From positions 1-30,577 of the forward strand of contig DGZL01000132.1 of assembly GCA_002398515.1 (NCBI GenBank): a DNA stretch of 30,577 bases, in the 5' to 3' direction. Every line of letters begins with the position of its first letter. Positions within the stretch are counted from its first letter, which is position 1. A program made the position numbers and the translations under genes. Below, piece after piece: positions 13,470-21,446 of the stretch. Source of the stretch: Firmicutes bacterium UBA4981. Its GTDB lineage: Bacteria > Bacillota > SHA-98 > UBA4971. The notes under the pieces are model-generated. The model was not told the origin of the DNA, did not search any database, and worked only from the letters and a program-made list of their open reading frames with translations.

Positions 13470-14621
13470 ATGCCTAAGAAGAAAGTCATGACAGTGTTCG
13501 GGACTCGTCCGGAAGCAATCAAGATGGCTCCGGTGGTGCAAGCTCTCAGGAGTTCCGATCAGCTGTCAACGGTTGTAGCTGTAACTGCTCAACATCGGGA
13601 AATGCTGGATCAGGTCCTTGACATCTTTGGTATTACTCCTGACTATGATCTCAACATAATGCAGGAGGCACAATCCCTATCGGAAATTGTAACTCGTACT
13701 TTGATTGGGCTTGAGGAGCCATTGGAGAAAGAGAAACCTGACTTAATTTTGGTGCATGGGGATACAGCGACAACTTTCGCAGGCGCCCTCAGTGGATTTT
13801 ACCGCCACATCCAGGTTGGTCATGTTGAAGCAGGCCTCAGGACTCATGATAAATACTCGCCTTACCCGGAGGAGATGAATAGGCGCCTAACAGGTTGTCT
13901 TTCTGATGTCCACTTTGCGCCTCTGGGCGCACAAAGGGACAATCTCCTTCTAGAAGGCACGCCTTGTGAGTCAATCCATGTTACAGGCAATACAGTGATT
14001 GACGCCCTCCTTAGTATCGCGTCAATCCCGTATGAGTTTACCTGTCCGGACCTTGCATCCATTGACTACGCGAATAGAAGGGTTTTGCTTGTCACTGCCC
14101 ATCGTCGTGAGAATCTGGGCGAGCCTTTGCGGAGGATTTGCCGAGCTCTCAAGACGCTTGTTGAAACACGGCCTGATGTTGAGGTTGTTTGGCCGGTCCA
14201 TATGAATCCCGCTGTCAGGCAAGATGTCTTTCAAATCCTCTCCGACAAGCCCCGTATCCATCTGCTGGATCCTGTAGATTATCAAACAATGGTAGCCATT
14301 ATGTCCCGATGCTACCTAGTCCTGACGGATTCCGGCGGCTTGCAGGAAGAAGCGCCTTCTTTGCATAAGCCTGTCTTGGTGCTCAGAGACGTTACAGAGC
14401 GGCCTGAAGGTGTTGAGTCAGGCACTCTTGCTCTTGTAGGTACAGATGAAGAAAGAATCGTTTCATCTGCCCGGGGCCTACTTGATGATCCATACGAGTA
14501 CCGGCAGATGGCGGAAGCACGTAACCCTTACGGTGACGGACAGGCTGCCTGCCGCATTCGTGACGCAGTCTTGTGGAGGTTTGGAATAGACCCCATAAGG
14601 CCTGCGGATTTTCAGGGATAA
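13470..14621 (+). CDS. wecB: UDP-N-acetylglucosamine 2-epimerase (non-hydrolysing)
   Basis: This 383-residue enzyme interconverts UDP-GlcNAc and UDP-ManNAc, the precursor of the linkage unit of teichoic acids and of some capsules (also called MnaA). Family motifs are KKVMTVFGTRPEAIKMAPVV at the N-terminus, LVHGDTATTFAGA, HVEAGLRTHDKYSPYPEEMNR, VTGNTVIDAL, TAHRRENLGEPL and VLTDSGGLQEEAPSLHKPVL, where the Asp, Glu, His and SGG residues form the active and nucleotide sites. Length is normal. The start is ATG 13470 with GAAAGGGG about 9 nt before. It lies 61 nt after tagO and is clearly in its unit. Confidence 0.94.
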   Translation: MPKKKVMTVFGTRPEAIKMAPVVQALRSSDQLSTVVAVTAQHREMLDQVLDIFGITPDYDLNIMQEAQSLSEIVTRTLIGLEEPLEKEKPDLILVHGDTATTFAGALSGFYRHIQVGHVEAGLRTHDKYSPYPEEMNRRLTGCLSDVHFAPLGAQRDNLLLEGTPCESIHVTGNTVIDALLSIASIPYEFTCPDLASIDYANRRVLLVTAHRRENLGEPLRRICRALKTLVETRPDVEVVWPVHMNPAVRQDVFQILSDKPRIHLLDPVDYQTMVAIMSRCYLVLTDSGGLQEEAPSLHKPVLVLRDVTERPEGVESGTLALVGTDEERIVSSARGLLDDPYEYRQMAEARNPYGDGQAACRIRDAVLWRFGIDPIRPADFQG

Positions 14622-14667
14622 CCTGGACATAATACATGCCATAGGGTAAACAGGTTTAGGTTTCCAG

Positions 14668-14696
14668 TTGAAGCCGAATCTTACCGATGTTAAACT
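14668..14696 (+). promoter_or_regulatory. Candidate promoter of murA
   Basis: TTGAAG (14668-14673), a 17-nt spacer and TAAACT (14691-14696), each four of six matches to sigma-A, lie in the 142-nt gap before murA. In many Firmicutes the ATP synthase operon occupies this place. The match is moderate and readthrough from wecB is equally possible. Confidence 0.3.
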
Positions 14697-14763
14697 GTTG
14701 GGCGAAGCACTATCCAAAAATCGTAATATTTCTACCTTTTGCGTGTTGAGAGGAGGAAGCCGT

Positions 14764-16056
14764 GTGGAGACTCTCCTCATTCAAGGAGGAGCAAGATTAA
14801 CCGGACGCGTTGCTGTAACAGGCGCAAAGAATGCTGCTTTGCCTGCGATTGCTGCTGCGCTCCTCACCGGAGAAACTGTAAATCTCTCAGGCGTGCCAGG
14901 CCTTGACGATATTTTCACCATGTGTGAGCTCTTAGAGAGTGTCGGCGTTACTGTGAATTGGGGTCCGGGCCGCCTTTCCCTTAGCGCCGGACGGGCAAAT
15001 GCAAGAGAAGCTTCTTATGACTTAGTCAGACGCATGAGAGCGTCATTCTTAATTGCCGGCCCGATGTTAGCCAGATTCGGGTTTGCGCGTATGCCTATGC
15101 CGGGAGGCTGTGCTATAGGTTCAAGGCCTATAGATCTTCACCTTAAGGCTTTCAGCGCTATGGGGGCGGAGCTGTCCGTGGAAAGCGGATACATTGAGGC
15201 AACTGCTCCCAAAGGACTCCGCAGCGCTCACATATATTTCGACTATCCCAGCGTAGGCGCAACTGAAAATGCCATGATGGCAGCTGCTCTTGCCAAAGGC
15301 AACACTATCTTGGAGAATGTAGCCAGGGAACCGGAAATCGTGGACTTGGCAAACCTTCTGACCAAGATGGGGGCGAAAGTCGTAGGCGCGGGTACAGGTG
15401 TCATCAGAATCCGCGGTGTAGACGAGTTGGGAGGTGCGAGTCATACTGTCATTCCTGATCGGATAGAGGCAGGCACGTATATGACAGCTGCAGCTATCAC
15501 GAAAGGAGATGTAATCCTTGAGAATGTCGTGCCTGAACACCTTACTGCGATAATCGCCAAATTGCGTGAGCTGGGCGCCTGTGTTAAGGTGGAGGAATCT
15601 GAGATTCGTGTTTCCTCTGATACGCATCCCAGGGCAGTGGATATTAAGACCATGCCCTACCCGGGTTTTCCAACGGATCTTCAGGCGCAGTTCATGGCAC
15701 TCTTGTCTCTGGCTGACGGTATGAGCATTATTACTGAGACTGTATTTGAAAACAGGTTCATGCATGTAGATGAGCTTGCACGAATGGGCGCGACGATAAA
15801 GATTGACGGTAGAGCCGCAATTGTTGAAGGAGTGGACGGTATGTCCGGCGCGCCGGTCACAGCAACTGATCTTAGAGCAGGAGCTGCTCTTGTCGTTGCA
15901 GGTTTAGCTGCCAACGGAACCACGGAAGTAGTCAATATCGGACATATTGACCGAGGATACGAGCATATTGAGAGGAAACTGAGTTCTTTGGGGGCCGATA
16001 TCGTCAGGCGAGCCGTTCCCGAAGAGCGGGGAGTTTCGGCTGCGACAGCCTCATAG
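14764..16056 (+). CDS. murA: UDP-N-acetylglucosamine 1-carboxyvinyltransferase
   Basis: This 430-residue enzyme of the first committed step of peptidoglycan synthesis transfers enolpyruvate from PEP to UDP-GlcNAc in the cytoplasm. GTG 14764 is chosen because AGGAGG (14751-14756) lies 7 nt upstream and it gives the standard N-terminus METLLIQGGARLTG; the frame extends upstream to TTG 14668 but without family resemblance. Catalytic Lys and Asn (SGAKNAAL-like, here TGAKNAAL, about 20-27) and the PEP-binding, fosfomycin-reactive C116 in GGCAIGSRPIDLH are present. The C-terminal EERKLSSLGADIVR matches the family. It precedes spoIID, as in Bacillus and clostridia, where this copy (MurAA) is the main one. 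Confidence 0.96.
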   Translation: METLLIQGGARLTGRVAVTGAKNAALPAIAAALLTGETVNLSGVPGLDDIFTMCELLESVGVTVNWGPGRLSLSAGRANAREASYDLVRRMRASFLIAGPMLARFGFARMPMPGGCAIGSRPIDLHLKAFSAMGAELSVESGYIEATAPKGLRSAHIYFDYPSVGATENAMMAAALAKGNTILENVAREPEIVDLANLLTKMGAKVVGAGTGVIRIRGVDELGGASHTVIPDRIEAGTYMTAAAITKGDVILENVVPEHLTAIIAKLRELGACVKVEESEIRVSSDTHPRAVDIKTMPYPGFPTDLQAQFMALLSLADGMSIITETVFENRFMHVDELARMGATIKIDGRAAIVEGVDGMSGAPVTATDLRAGAALVVAGLAANGTTEVVNIGHIDRGYEHIERKLSSLGADIVRRAVPEERGVSAATAS

Positions 16057-16153
16057 TATTACCGGGTTCTAATTAGTCCTTCTGCCGAGTATAGATAAGT
16101 CTATAGGGTAGATGAATAGACAAGCAGTCATTTCCTGGCAGGAGGAACGCCAT

Positions 16154-17191
16154 ATGGGCCAATGGATTATCGTGTGCGTCGGGTTTTGCGTTCTCGTAGT
16201 GGTAGTGATCCCTTCAGTAATTGTCAGAGGATGCGGGTTCAATGTTTACCCTCCCACTCCGCGATTGAGTTCTTTTGACCACGCTGTTAAAGTCTTCGTT
16301 GTCTCTTCAAATGAAATTTGTGACATGCAATTGGAAGAGTATATCAAAGGGGTAGTAGCTGCGGAAATGCCGGCGTCCTTCGGTATTGAGGCATTGAAAG
16401 CGCAGGCTGTAGCAGCTCGGACTTTTACCTTGAGACGGATGACAGCCCTCGGAGGGCCCGGATGCACTGCCAACCCCGGCGCTGACATATGTACGGATCA
16501 TCGACATTGTCAGGCATGGATATCCCAGGACGAATTACGCAAAAGAATGGGCTACATTAATTACCCGATATATGCAGGTAAAATTCAAGATGCAATAGAC
16601 TCCACAAAAGGATTGGTGGCCACATATCAAGGAAATCTGATTGAAGCCTACTATCATGCTGCGTCAGGGGGAGCTACTGACAACTCAGAAGAAGTGTGGT
16701 CTAGCCCTGTTCCATACCTAAGAGGAGTCTCTACTGAGTTCGAATCGAAAGAACCTGATTTTCGCGAGGAAGTCAGCTTTACCATGGATGATCTTGAGAA
16801 AAAACTGGATACAAGCTTAAAGGAGAGGAAATCCACTACGTATAAGGTCGCAGGCAAGGATGTCCAGGTCATCTCTGAAGAGAGGATGGATAAACCCATT
16901 GAAATCCTGGATGTTTCGAGAGCAGGCCGTGTCAAAGAAATCAGAATCGGCGATAAGGTGTTCAGTGGGTACACCTTAAGGGCTCTTCTGGGGCTTTCTT
17001 CGACGAAGATGACTTATCGGATAGCTGATAATAAGGTCTATATTGTGACCACAGGATACGGACATGGTGTCGGTATGTCCCAGTACGGCGCTAATGCCAT
17101 GGCGGAAGCAGGAAAGAACTTTGAGGAAATCCTCAAGCATTACTATCAAGGCATCCAGGTTTTAGATTATGCCGAAGCAGAGACCAGATGA
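16154..17191 (+). CDS. spoIID: Stage II sporulation protein D, peptidoglycan lytic transglycosylase
   Basis: This 345-residue mother-cell protein trims peptidoglycan at the engulfing septal membrane, working with SpoIIM and SpoIIP. Residues 4-24 form the membrane anchor. The SpoIID core begins with LEEYIKGVVAAEMPASFGIE, whose Glu (E71) corresponds to the catalytic acid, then ALKAQAVAARTFTLRR. A Cys/His-rich loop (C104, C113, H116, H118, C119) is probably a metal site, as seen in some clostridial SpoIID proteins. The AYYHAASGGATDNSEEVW and GYGHGVGMSQYGANAMA signatures follow. ATG 16154 is preferred over the in-frame ATG 16112 because AGGAGG (16140-16145) precedes it by 8 nt and the hydrophobic anchor starts at once. 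Confidence 0.95.
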   Translation: MGQWIIVCVGFCVLVVVVIPSVIVRGCGFNVYPPTPRLSSFDHAVKVFVVSSNEICDMQLEEYIKGVVAAEMPASFGIEALKAQAVAARTFTLRRMTALGGPGCTANPGADICTDHRHCQAWISQDELRKRMGYINYPIYAGKIQDAIDSTKGLVATYQGNLIEAYYHAASGGATDNSEEVWSSPVPYLRGVSTEFESKEPDFREEVSFTMDDLEKKLDTSLKERKSTTYKVAGKDVQVISEERMDKPIEILDVSRAGRVKEIRIGDKVFSGYTLRALLGLSSTKMTYRIADNKVYIVTTGYGHGVGMSQYGANAMAEAGKNFEEILKHYYQGIQVLDYAEAETR

Positions 17192-17202
17192 ATCCTTGGT
17201 CT

Positions 17203-17231
17203 GCATAGAGAGGAAAGTATTGGAGAGAATA
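17203..17231 (+). promoter_or_regulatory. Candidate forespore sigma-F-type promoter of the SpoIIQ-like gene
   Basis: GCATA (17203-17207), a 14-nt spacer and GGAGAGAATA (17222-17231) fit the sigma-F pattern GyATA / GGnnAnAnTw. In Bacillus spoIIQ is sigma-F dependent, so the site is where it should be. The transcript would have a leader of only about 11 nt, which weakens the case. Confidence 0.35.
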
Positions 17232-17248
17232 TTGTCTGGGGTGATGCC

Positions 17249-18151
17249 ATGGAGAGAAACGCCGAAAAGAGGCGACCCAAGACAAATTCTCCGTCCAAGA
17301 GAAAAGACCTGGTTTCCAGTGTTAAGGCGAAACTCGACGCAAGCGCGAGGAGAACACGTGAGTTCTTCGTCAGCCTGCGAAATACTATCCCTCCGTTAAG
17401 GGACATTGTTATTCTGGTTGCTCTCACTGTCATTGCTTTTGCGTCCGGGTTCTTTGTGGGAAGGGGGACGACGCAGCCTGCATTGCCAGGTGGCTTTGTG
17501 TCTATTCAAGAGATTGATATCCATGGGACAAGCTCTCGCTTAGCTGATCTTACCGTTACGGAAGATGTCATCCCTCAAGACATTGCCACCTATCAAATCG
17601 CTGAGGGAGAAGATTCCACCGGGAATGAAGACGACACTACCGAGAAGAAAAAGGAAGCGACTGCAACAACAGTCCCAGACAAAGACATGGGAGTCGTAGG
17701 CCCTATACCGACCGAGACTCCGGAAGTGAAACCAGAAACTCGTCGCGGGGAAAGCGCATCGCCTGCTAAAGAGAAGATGATAGTGCCTGTCCAAGGAAGG
17801 GTAGTGTCCGATTTCGGATGGAGGAAACACCCTGTTTACCAGGATTGGCGGTATCACACAGGAGTGGATATCGGAGTGCCTGAAGGTTCGCCGGTAAGTG
17901 CGGCGCTTTCAGGCAAGGTCGTCGAGTCAGACGGCGCTCGAGAACTTGGCCTATGTGTAGTCATTGAGCACCCGAACGGCATCAAGACCAAGTATGCCCA
18001 TTTGACGTCGAGCCTCGTGAATCGCGGAGATTCAGTGAAACAAGGGCAGATCATAGGAAACGCCGGCGCGTCAGGCGTCACATCCGGGCCATATCTTCAC
18101 TTTGAAGTGGTTTTCGGTGATGAAACTGTCGATCCCGCAGGATTCCTGTAA
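17249..18151 (+). CDS. spoIIQ: SpoIIQ-like M23 (LytM) domain protein
   Basis: This 300-residue protein has a basic N-terminus (1-50), one membrane segment (about 53-70), an acidic low-complexity linker (about 115-170) and a C-terminal M23 domain (about 178-300). In sporulating Bacillota the protein in this slot is SpoIIQ, which lines the forespore side of the SpoIIIA-SpoIIQ feeding channel. Zinc-site residues are present: H203 and D207 in HTGVDIG and H284 in the final LHFEV, plus H251 in YAHL. The first His of the usual HxH motif is Tyr (Y282), so hydrolysis is doubtful while zinc binding may remain. ATG 17249 follows GGGGTGA (17238-17244) closely. The gene name rests on synteny and domain layout. 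Confidence 0.85.
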   Translation: MERNAEKRRPKTNSPSKRKDLVSSVKAKLDASARRTREFFVSLRNTIPPLRDIVILVALTVIAFASGFFVGRGTTQPALPGGFVSIQEIDIHGTSSRLADLTVTEDVIPQDIATYQIAEGEDSTGNEDDTTEKKKEATATTVPDKDMGVVGPIPTETPEVKPETRRGESASPAKEKMIVPVQGRVVSDFGWRKHPVYQDWRYHTGVDIGVPEGSPVSAALSGKVVESDGARELGLCVVIEHPNGIKTKYAHLTSSLVNRGDSVKQGQIIGNAGASGVTSGPYLHFEVVFGDETVDPAGFL

Positions 18152-18176
18152 TACTGTTCTCTCATAAGTAACCCTG

Positions 18177-18206
18177 ACATATCTCGCTGTCCCAGGAATA
18201 TACATG
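18177..18206 (+). promoter_or_regulatory. Candidate mother-cell sigma-E-type promoter of spoIIID
   Basis: ACATATC (18177-18183) resembles the sigma-E -35 kmATATT, and TATACATG (18199-18206) resembles CATACAhT, with a 15-nt spacer. The start near 18213 would leave room for the binding site at 18222. SpoIIID is known to be sigma-E dependent in Bacillus. The match is imperfect. Confidence 0.3.
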
Positions 18207-18236
18207 GTATTAAACCGGGGCAGGGGGGCAGCGGAG

Positions 18237-18494
18237 ATGAGGGATTACATTCGGCGTAGAGTGCTTGACATTGCCGGCCATATTATCGAGACCAAGTCTA
18301 CTGTAAGACAGACGGCCAAGTTATATAATGTCAGTAAGAGTACTGTGCACAAGGATGTAACAGAGAGACTTCCCATGATAAGTAAGCCTCTCTCGAAGAA
18401 AGTCAAGCGAGTACTGGAGCAGAATAAGGCAGAGCGCCACATTCGTGGCGGAGAAGCTACAAGGAGGAAATACAGAGAGAAAAAGAGGGGTTAG
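18237..18494 (+). CDS. spoIIID: Stage III sporulation transcriptional regulator SpoIIID
   Basis: This 85-residue DNA-binding protein switches mother-cell transcription from the early sigma-E to the later sigma-K programme, activating some genes and repressing others. A helix-turn-helix spans about residues 24-43 (TVRQTAKLYNVSKSTVHKDV), followed by TERLP and the basic C-terminal HIRGGEATRRKY tail that also touches DNA. ATG 18237 gives the family start MRDYIRRRVLDIA and stands about 9 nt after AGGGGGG (18222-18228); the longer frame from 18204 is not family-like. It lies between the SpoIIQ-like gene and mbl, the order known from Bacillus and clostridia. Confidence 0.96.
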   Translation: MRDYIRRRVLDIAGHIIETKSTVRQTAKLYNVSKSTVHKDVTERLPMISKPLSKKVKRVLEQNKAERHIRGGEATRRKYREKKRG

Positions 18495-18521
18495 GCATCC
18501 CCTTTGTTTGGAGGAAATCTT

Positions 18522-18559
18522 CGCAGTATGTAGAAGGAACTACCTTGCGACGGTTTTTT
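18522..18559 (+). terminator. Weak terminator-like hairpin after spoIIID
   Basis: CGCA (18522-18525) and GTAG (18530-18533) pair with CTAC (18540-18543) and TGCG (18546-18549) around an internal loop, and six T residues follow at 18554-18559. The helix is interrupted, so partial readthrough into mbl is likely. Confidence 0.35.
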
Positions 18560-18639
18560 CTTATTTACACATTGGATAAGCCTTTCAATCCAGCTGCATT
18601 ATCAAATGGTTTGCTGAGGCTCCTAGGAGGAATAAACCC

Positions 18640-19662
18640 ATGCTGGGGCTGTCTGTGGACATCGGAATCGATCTGGGAACAGCTAATACAAGGGTTTACA
18701 TCAAGGGCAAAGGTATAGTAATCAGTGAACCTTCAGTTGTTGCCGTTGATGCCGAAACGCGTAAAGTGTTGGCAGTCGGCGGAGGAGCCCGCAGGATGAT
18801 TGGGAGGACTCCGGGTTCGATATTAGCTATTAGGCCGATGAAGGACGGAGTCATTGCTGACTATGAGATAACCGAGGCAATGCTCCGTTATTTCATAAAT
18901 CGTGCATGCGGCCGCAAAGTTTTGATAAGACCTAGAGTAATCATCTGTATTCCTTCCGGGGTGACAGGGGTCCATAAGCGAGCAGTGCTTGAGGCTGCGG
19001 CACAATCAGGGGCTAGGCAGACTTTTCTCGTGGAAGAGCCGATGGCTGCGGCTATTGGCGCAGGTCTCAACATATGGGAACCTTCAGGGCACATGGTTGT
19101 CGATGTTGGCGGAGGGACTACTGATATCGCTGTCATTTCTCTTGGAGGCATTGTTGTTGCTGACTCCTGTGCAATCGGAGGAGACAAGTTTGACGAGTCA
19201 ATTATAAGGTATGTCAGGCGAGAGCATAATCTTATGATAGGAGAGCGTACTGCAGAGGATATCAAAATACGGATTGGGTCAGTTTGCCCCGGGAGTCCCA
19301 CTGAAACCGCAGAAATAAGGGGAAGGGATTTTGTCACAGGGTTACCTAAAATTATCAACTTATCCTCTGAAGAGGCTTGTCAGGCCCTCTCTGAGCCTGT
19401 CAATGAAATCATCAATAGTGTGAAGGGAGTCCTGGAACGCACCCCTCCTGAGCTCGCCGCCGACATAGTTGACAGAGGGATAGTCTGCACCGGCGGGGGC
19501 GCTCTGCTTAACGGATTTGTAAGGCGCATGTCAGAAGAAATCGGAATTCCTGTTCATATCGCAGAGGATCCTATGACTTGTGTTATTATGGGCGCAAGCA
19601 AGGTTTTTGGATCGCCGGAGGTTCTTAAAAACACTCTGGTGGCAGGCGCCAAGTTTGTGTGA
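18640..19662 (+). CDS. mbl: MreB-like rod-shape protein Mbl
   Basis: This 340-residue bacterial actin forms membrane-attached filaments that guide the peptidoglycan elongation machinery. ATPase motifs are IGIDLGTANTRVY (phosphate 1), MVVDVGGGTTDIAVISLGG (phosphate 2) and the adenosine motif ICTGGGALLNGF. LVEEPMAAAIGAGL and CAIGGDKFDESI are also typical. The name Mbl rests on position next to spoIIID, as in Bacillus; by sequence alone it could be called MreB. The usual N-terminus of these proteins is a little different (MLGLSVDIGIDLG here), with hydrophobic residues that may help membrane attachment. The start is ATG 18640 behind AGGAGG (18630-18635 region). Confidence 0.92.
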   Translation: MLGLSVDIGIDLGTANTRVYIKGKGIVISEPSVVAVDAETRKVLAVGGGARRMIGRTPGSILAIRPMKDGVIADYEITEAMLRYFINRACGRKVLIRPRVIICIPSGVTGVHKRAVLEAAAQSGARQTFLVEEPMAAAIGAGLNIWEPSGHMVVDVGGGTTDIAVISLGGIVVADSCAIGGDKFDESIIRYVRREHNLMIGERTAEDIKIRIGSVCPGSPTETAEIRGRDFVTGLPKIINLSSEEACQALSEPVNEIINSVKGVLERTPPELAADIVDRGIVCTGGGALLNGFVRRMSEEIGIPVHIAEDPMTCVIMGASKVFGSPEVLKNTLVAGAKFV

Positions 19663-19810
19663 ACCCGCATGTCCTCATAATCCGGCCTGCTTTTCTCTCT
19701 GGAATCTCCAAGAAGCTTCATCCGGAACCATCTTTCTCACAAGAGGATAGTTGGCTTTTGTATAGAACTGAAAGGTAGAGGTGACCTTTGGAAGGAGGTT
19801 TACTTATCTT

Positions 19811-21391
19811 ATGAGACGCCCATGGTATTACATGGCAACTAGTGCATATATTGCTTTTTGCATCATCTTTTTCCTTGTTACGACAACGTGCAGCGCCGGG
19901 TGGGTGACTATCAGCGAAGTCTCCAATATCAGCGAAGCGAAGCTGGTCATTGATGAGAGCGGAGCTATTTTGCCGGTGCCTGCTATTGCCAGAGGTAGCG
20001 TCCTTTTTGTGCCTGCGACTTTCGTGGCTGAAATGTTGAAAACCTCGATGAGGTACGATCCCGGGGCTGAGCGTCTCACCTACAGCATACCGGGTGGGGG
20101 ATTTGAAATTCTGCTGCATCAGAAGGAATGGACGTTGTCTTCGGGTGAGAAGCGAACCTTCGATGAATCCCCGATAAGCATATCCGGTGTTCCTTTTGTT
20201 CCTGCAGAGCTTCTCAGAGTAACCGGGGATTACGATGTCTCGTGGGATTCCAAAGCAATGGAAATCCATATTCATCGGCCCGGTGATGAAATGGCGGCTC
20301 TGACCCAATCAAGGCATGGGATTCATCCTGACAAGGTCAGGATAGTATTTCATCTGACAAGGGAAGTCCCGTTCAAGGTCATGCAGATGAAGAACCCGCC
20401 AAGGGTCGTAATTGATTTTGAAGATACATATGTGGAAGGGGAATTTGATTCTCTCCTGGACCATGTAGCCATTGATCGAGTAAGGGTTGCCACGGTTGAA
20501 GAGCGAAAAACCAGAGCGGTCATAGATCTTAATTATGCGCTCCCTGATGTGACTGCATTCTGGTTACAAGATCCTGTAAGATTTGTTGTGGATGTGCCGA
20601 CGGTCTATAGTAATAAGTCTGCCCTTACCATAGCTCCCGGTATCCGCTACATTACCTTGAACACCGGCACTCCTGCCGGTCCTGTTACTGTTGACGTTCT
20701 GGAGATTGAGACAAGTGATGAGAACGTAACGGTAAAGACTGCTCTTGCAGGTTCTTTCGAAAGTTTTGGCCTGGCCCCTGTCAGTGAGCTTGTGTCAAGG
20801 TCTGGCGCGATAGCAGGGGTCAACGGAGTGTTTCACGCGTCAGACGGTACCCCTCTCGGCCTGATTATTGCAGACGGCAGACTAAAGAGTCTGCCCATTA
20901 TGGCCAGGACCGCCATGGGGATAACCCGGGACGGAAGGATTCTTATTGATAATGTGTCAGTAGACACAGCGGGCAACTTGATTCCTGATTGGTTGGGAGA
21001 AGGGGTAGTCTATGCTGTAGGCGGCGGCCCAAGGCTGGTAAGAGACGGGGAAGTCAATGTGACTTCCGGTGAGGAGCAGTTTAAGGCAGACGTGGCCACC
21101 GGTCGGGCGCCTCGGACTGCGGTAGGGGTAACCGATGACGGAAAGCTCCTGCTGGTTGCCGTAACAGGACGGCAGGCATATCACAGCATAGGGGTAACCT
21201 TAGAAGAATTGGCCAATATTACACTGGAATTAGGCGCAAAGGACGCTATGAATTTGGATGGTGGGGGCTCGTCGACAATGGTGGTTCGTGACTATGTCAT
21301 GAATACTCCGTCAGACGGAAGAGAACGGAAGGTAGCTGACGCGATTCTTGTGTTTGCCGGCGCACCTAAGACAGCTTCCAAAAGTCCGTAA
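19811..21391 (+). CDS. Exported AMIN and phosphodiester-glycosidase (NAGPA) domain protein
   Basis: This 526-residue protein has an N-terminal hydrophobic segment (about 8-28) followed by Cys and Gly, so it is a signal peptide or anchor. Residues about 32-145 resemble the copper-amine-oxidase N-terminal-like module common in clostridial wall proteins (GSVLFVPATFVAEML, GVPFVPAELLRVTG). Residues about 165-270 look like an AMIN domain, which binds peptidoglycan. Residues about 300-526 form the NAGPA phosphodiester glycosidase domain (AGVNGVFHASDGTPLGLIIADG, RAPRTAVGVTDDGKLLLVAV, GAKDAMNLDGGGSSTMVV). The last motif is diagnostic for the family, which splits sugar phosphodiesters. ATG 19811 follows AAGGAGG (19792-19798) by 12 nt. 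A role in remodelling wall or spore glycans is inferred. Confidence 0.83.
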   Translation: MRRPWYYMATSAYIAFCIIFFLVTTTCSAGWVTISEVSNISEAKLVIDESGAILPVPAIARGSVLFVPATFVAEMLKTSMRYDPGAERLTYSIPGGGFEILLHQKEWTLSSGEKRTFDESPISISGVPFVPAELLRVTGDYDVSWDSKAMEIHIHRPGDEMAALTQSRHGIHPDKVRIVFHLTREVPFKVMQMKNPPRVVIDFEDTYVEGEFDSLLDHVAIDRVRVATVEERKTRAVIDLNYALPDVTAFWLQDPVRFVVDVPTVYSNKSALTIAPGIRYITLNTGTPAGPVTVDVLEIETSDENVTVKTALAGSFESFGLAPVSELVSRSGAIAGVNGVFHASDGTPLGLIIADGRLKSLPIMARTAMGITRDGRILIDNVSVDTAGNLIPDWLGEGVVYAVGGGPRLVRDGEVNVTSGEEQFKADVATGRAPRTAVGVTDDGKLLLVAVTGRQAYHSIGVTLEELANITLELGAKDAMNLDGGGSSTMVVRDYVMNTPSDGRERKVADAILVFAGAPKTASKSP

Positions 21392-21446
21392 AGCCTGTGA
21401 GTAACTTGCAGCTCGCGAAGGGCTGCGAAGGGAGAATCCTACTATT

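Noticed and set aside
14668..14763. N-terminal extension of murA from TTG 14668
   Set aside because: The extra residues do not match MurA, and the perfect ribosome binding site serves GTG 14764.
15121..15765. Reverse-strand open frame of 214 codons inside murA
   Set aside because: It lies wholly antisense to a conserved gene, its protein resembles no family, and no ribosome binding site or promoter supports it.
16112..16153. Longer N-terminus for spoIID from ATG 16112
   Set aside because: No ribosome binding site precedes it, while AGGAGG stands 8 nt before ATG 16154 and the hydrophobic anchor starts there.
18888..19358. Reverse-strand open frame inside mbl
   Set aside because: It is the antisense shadow of a conserved actin-like gene; no initiation signal is seen.
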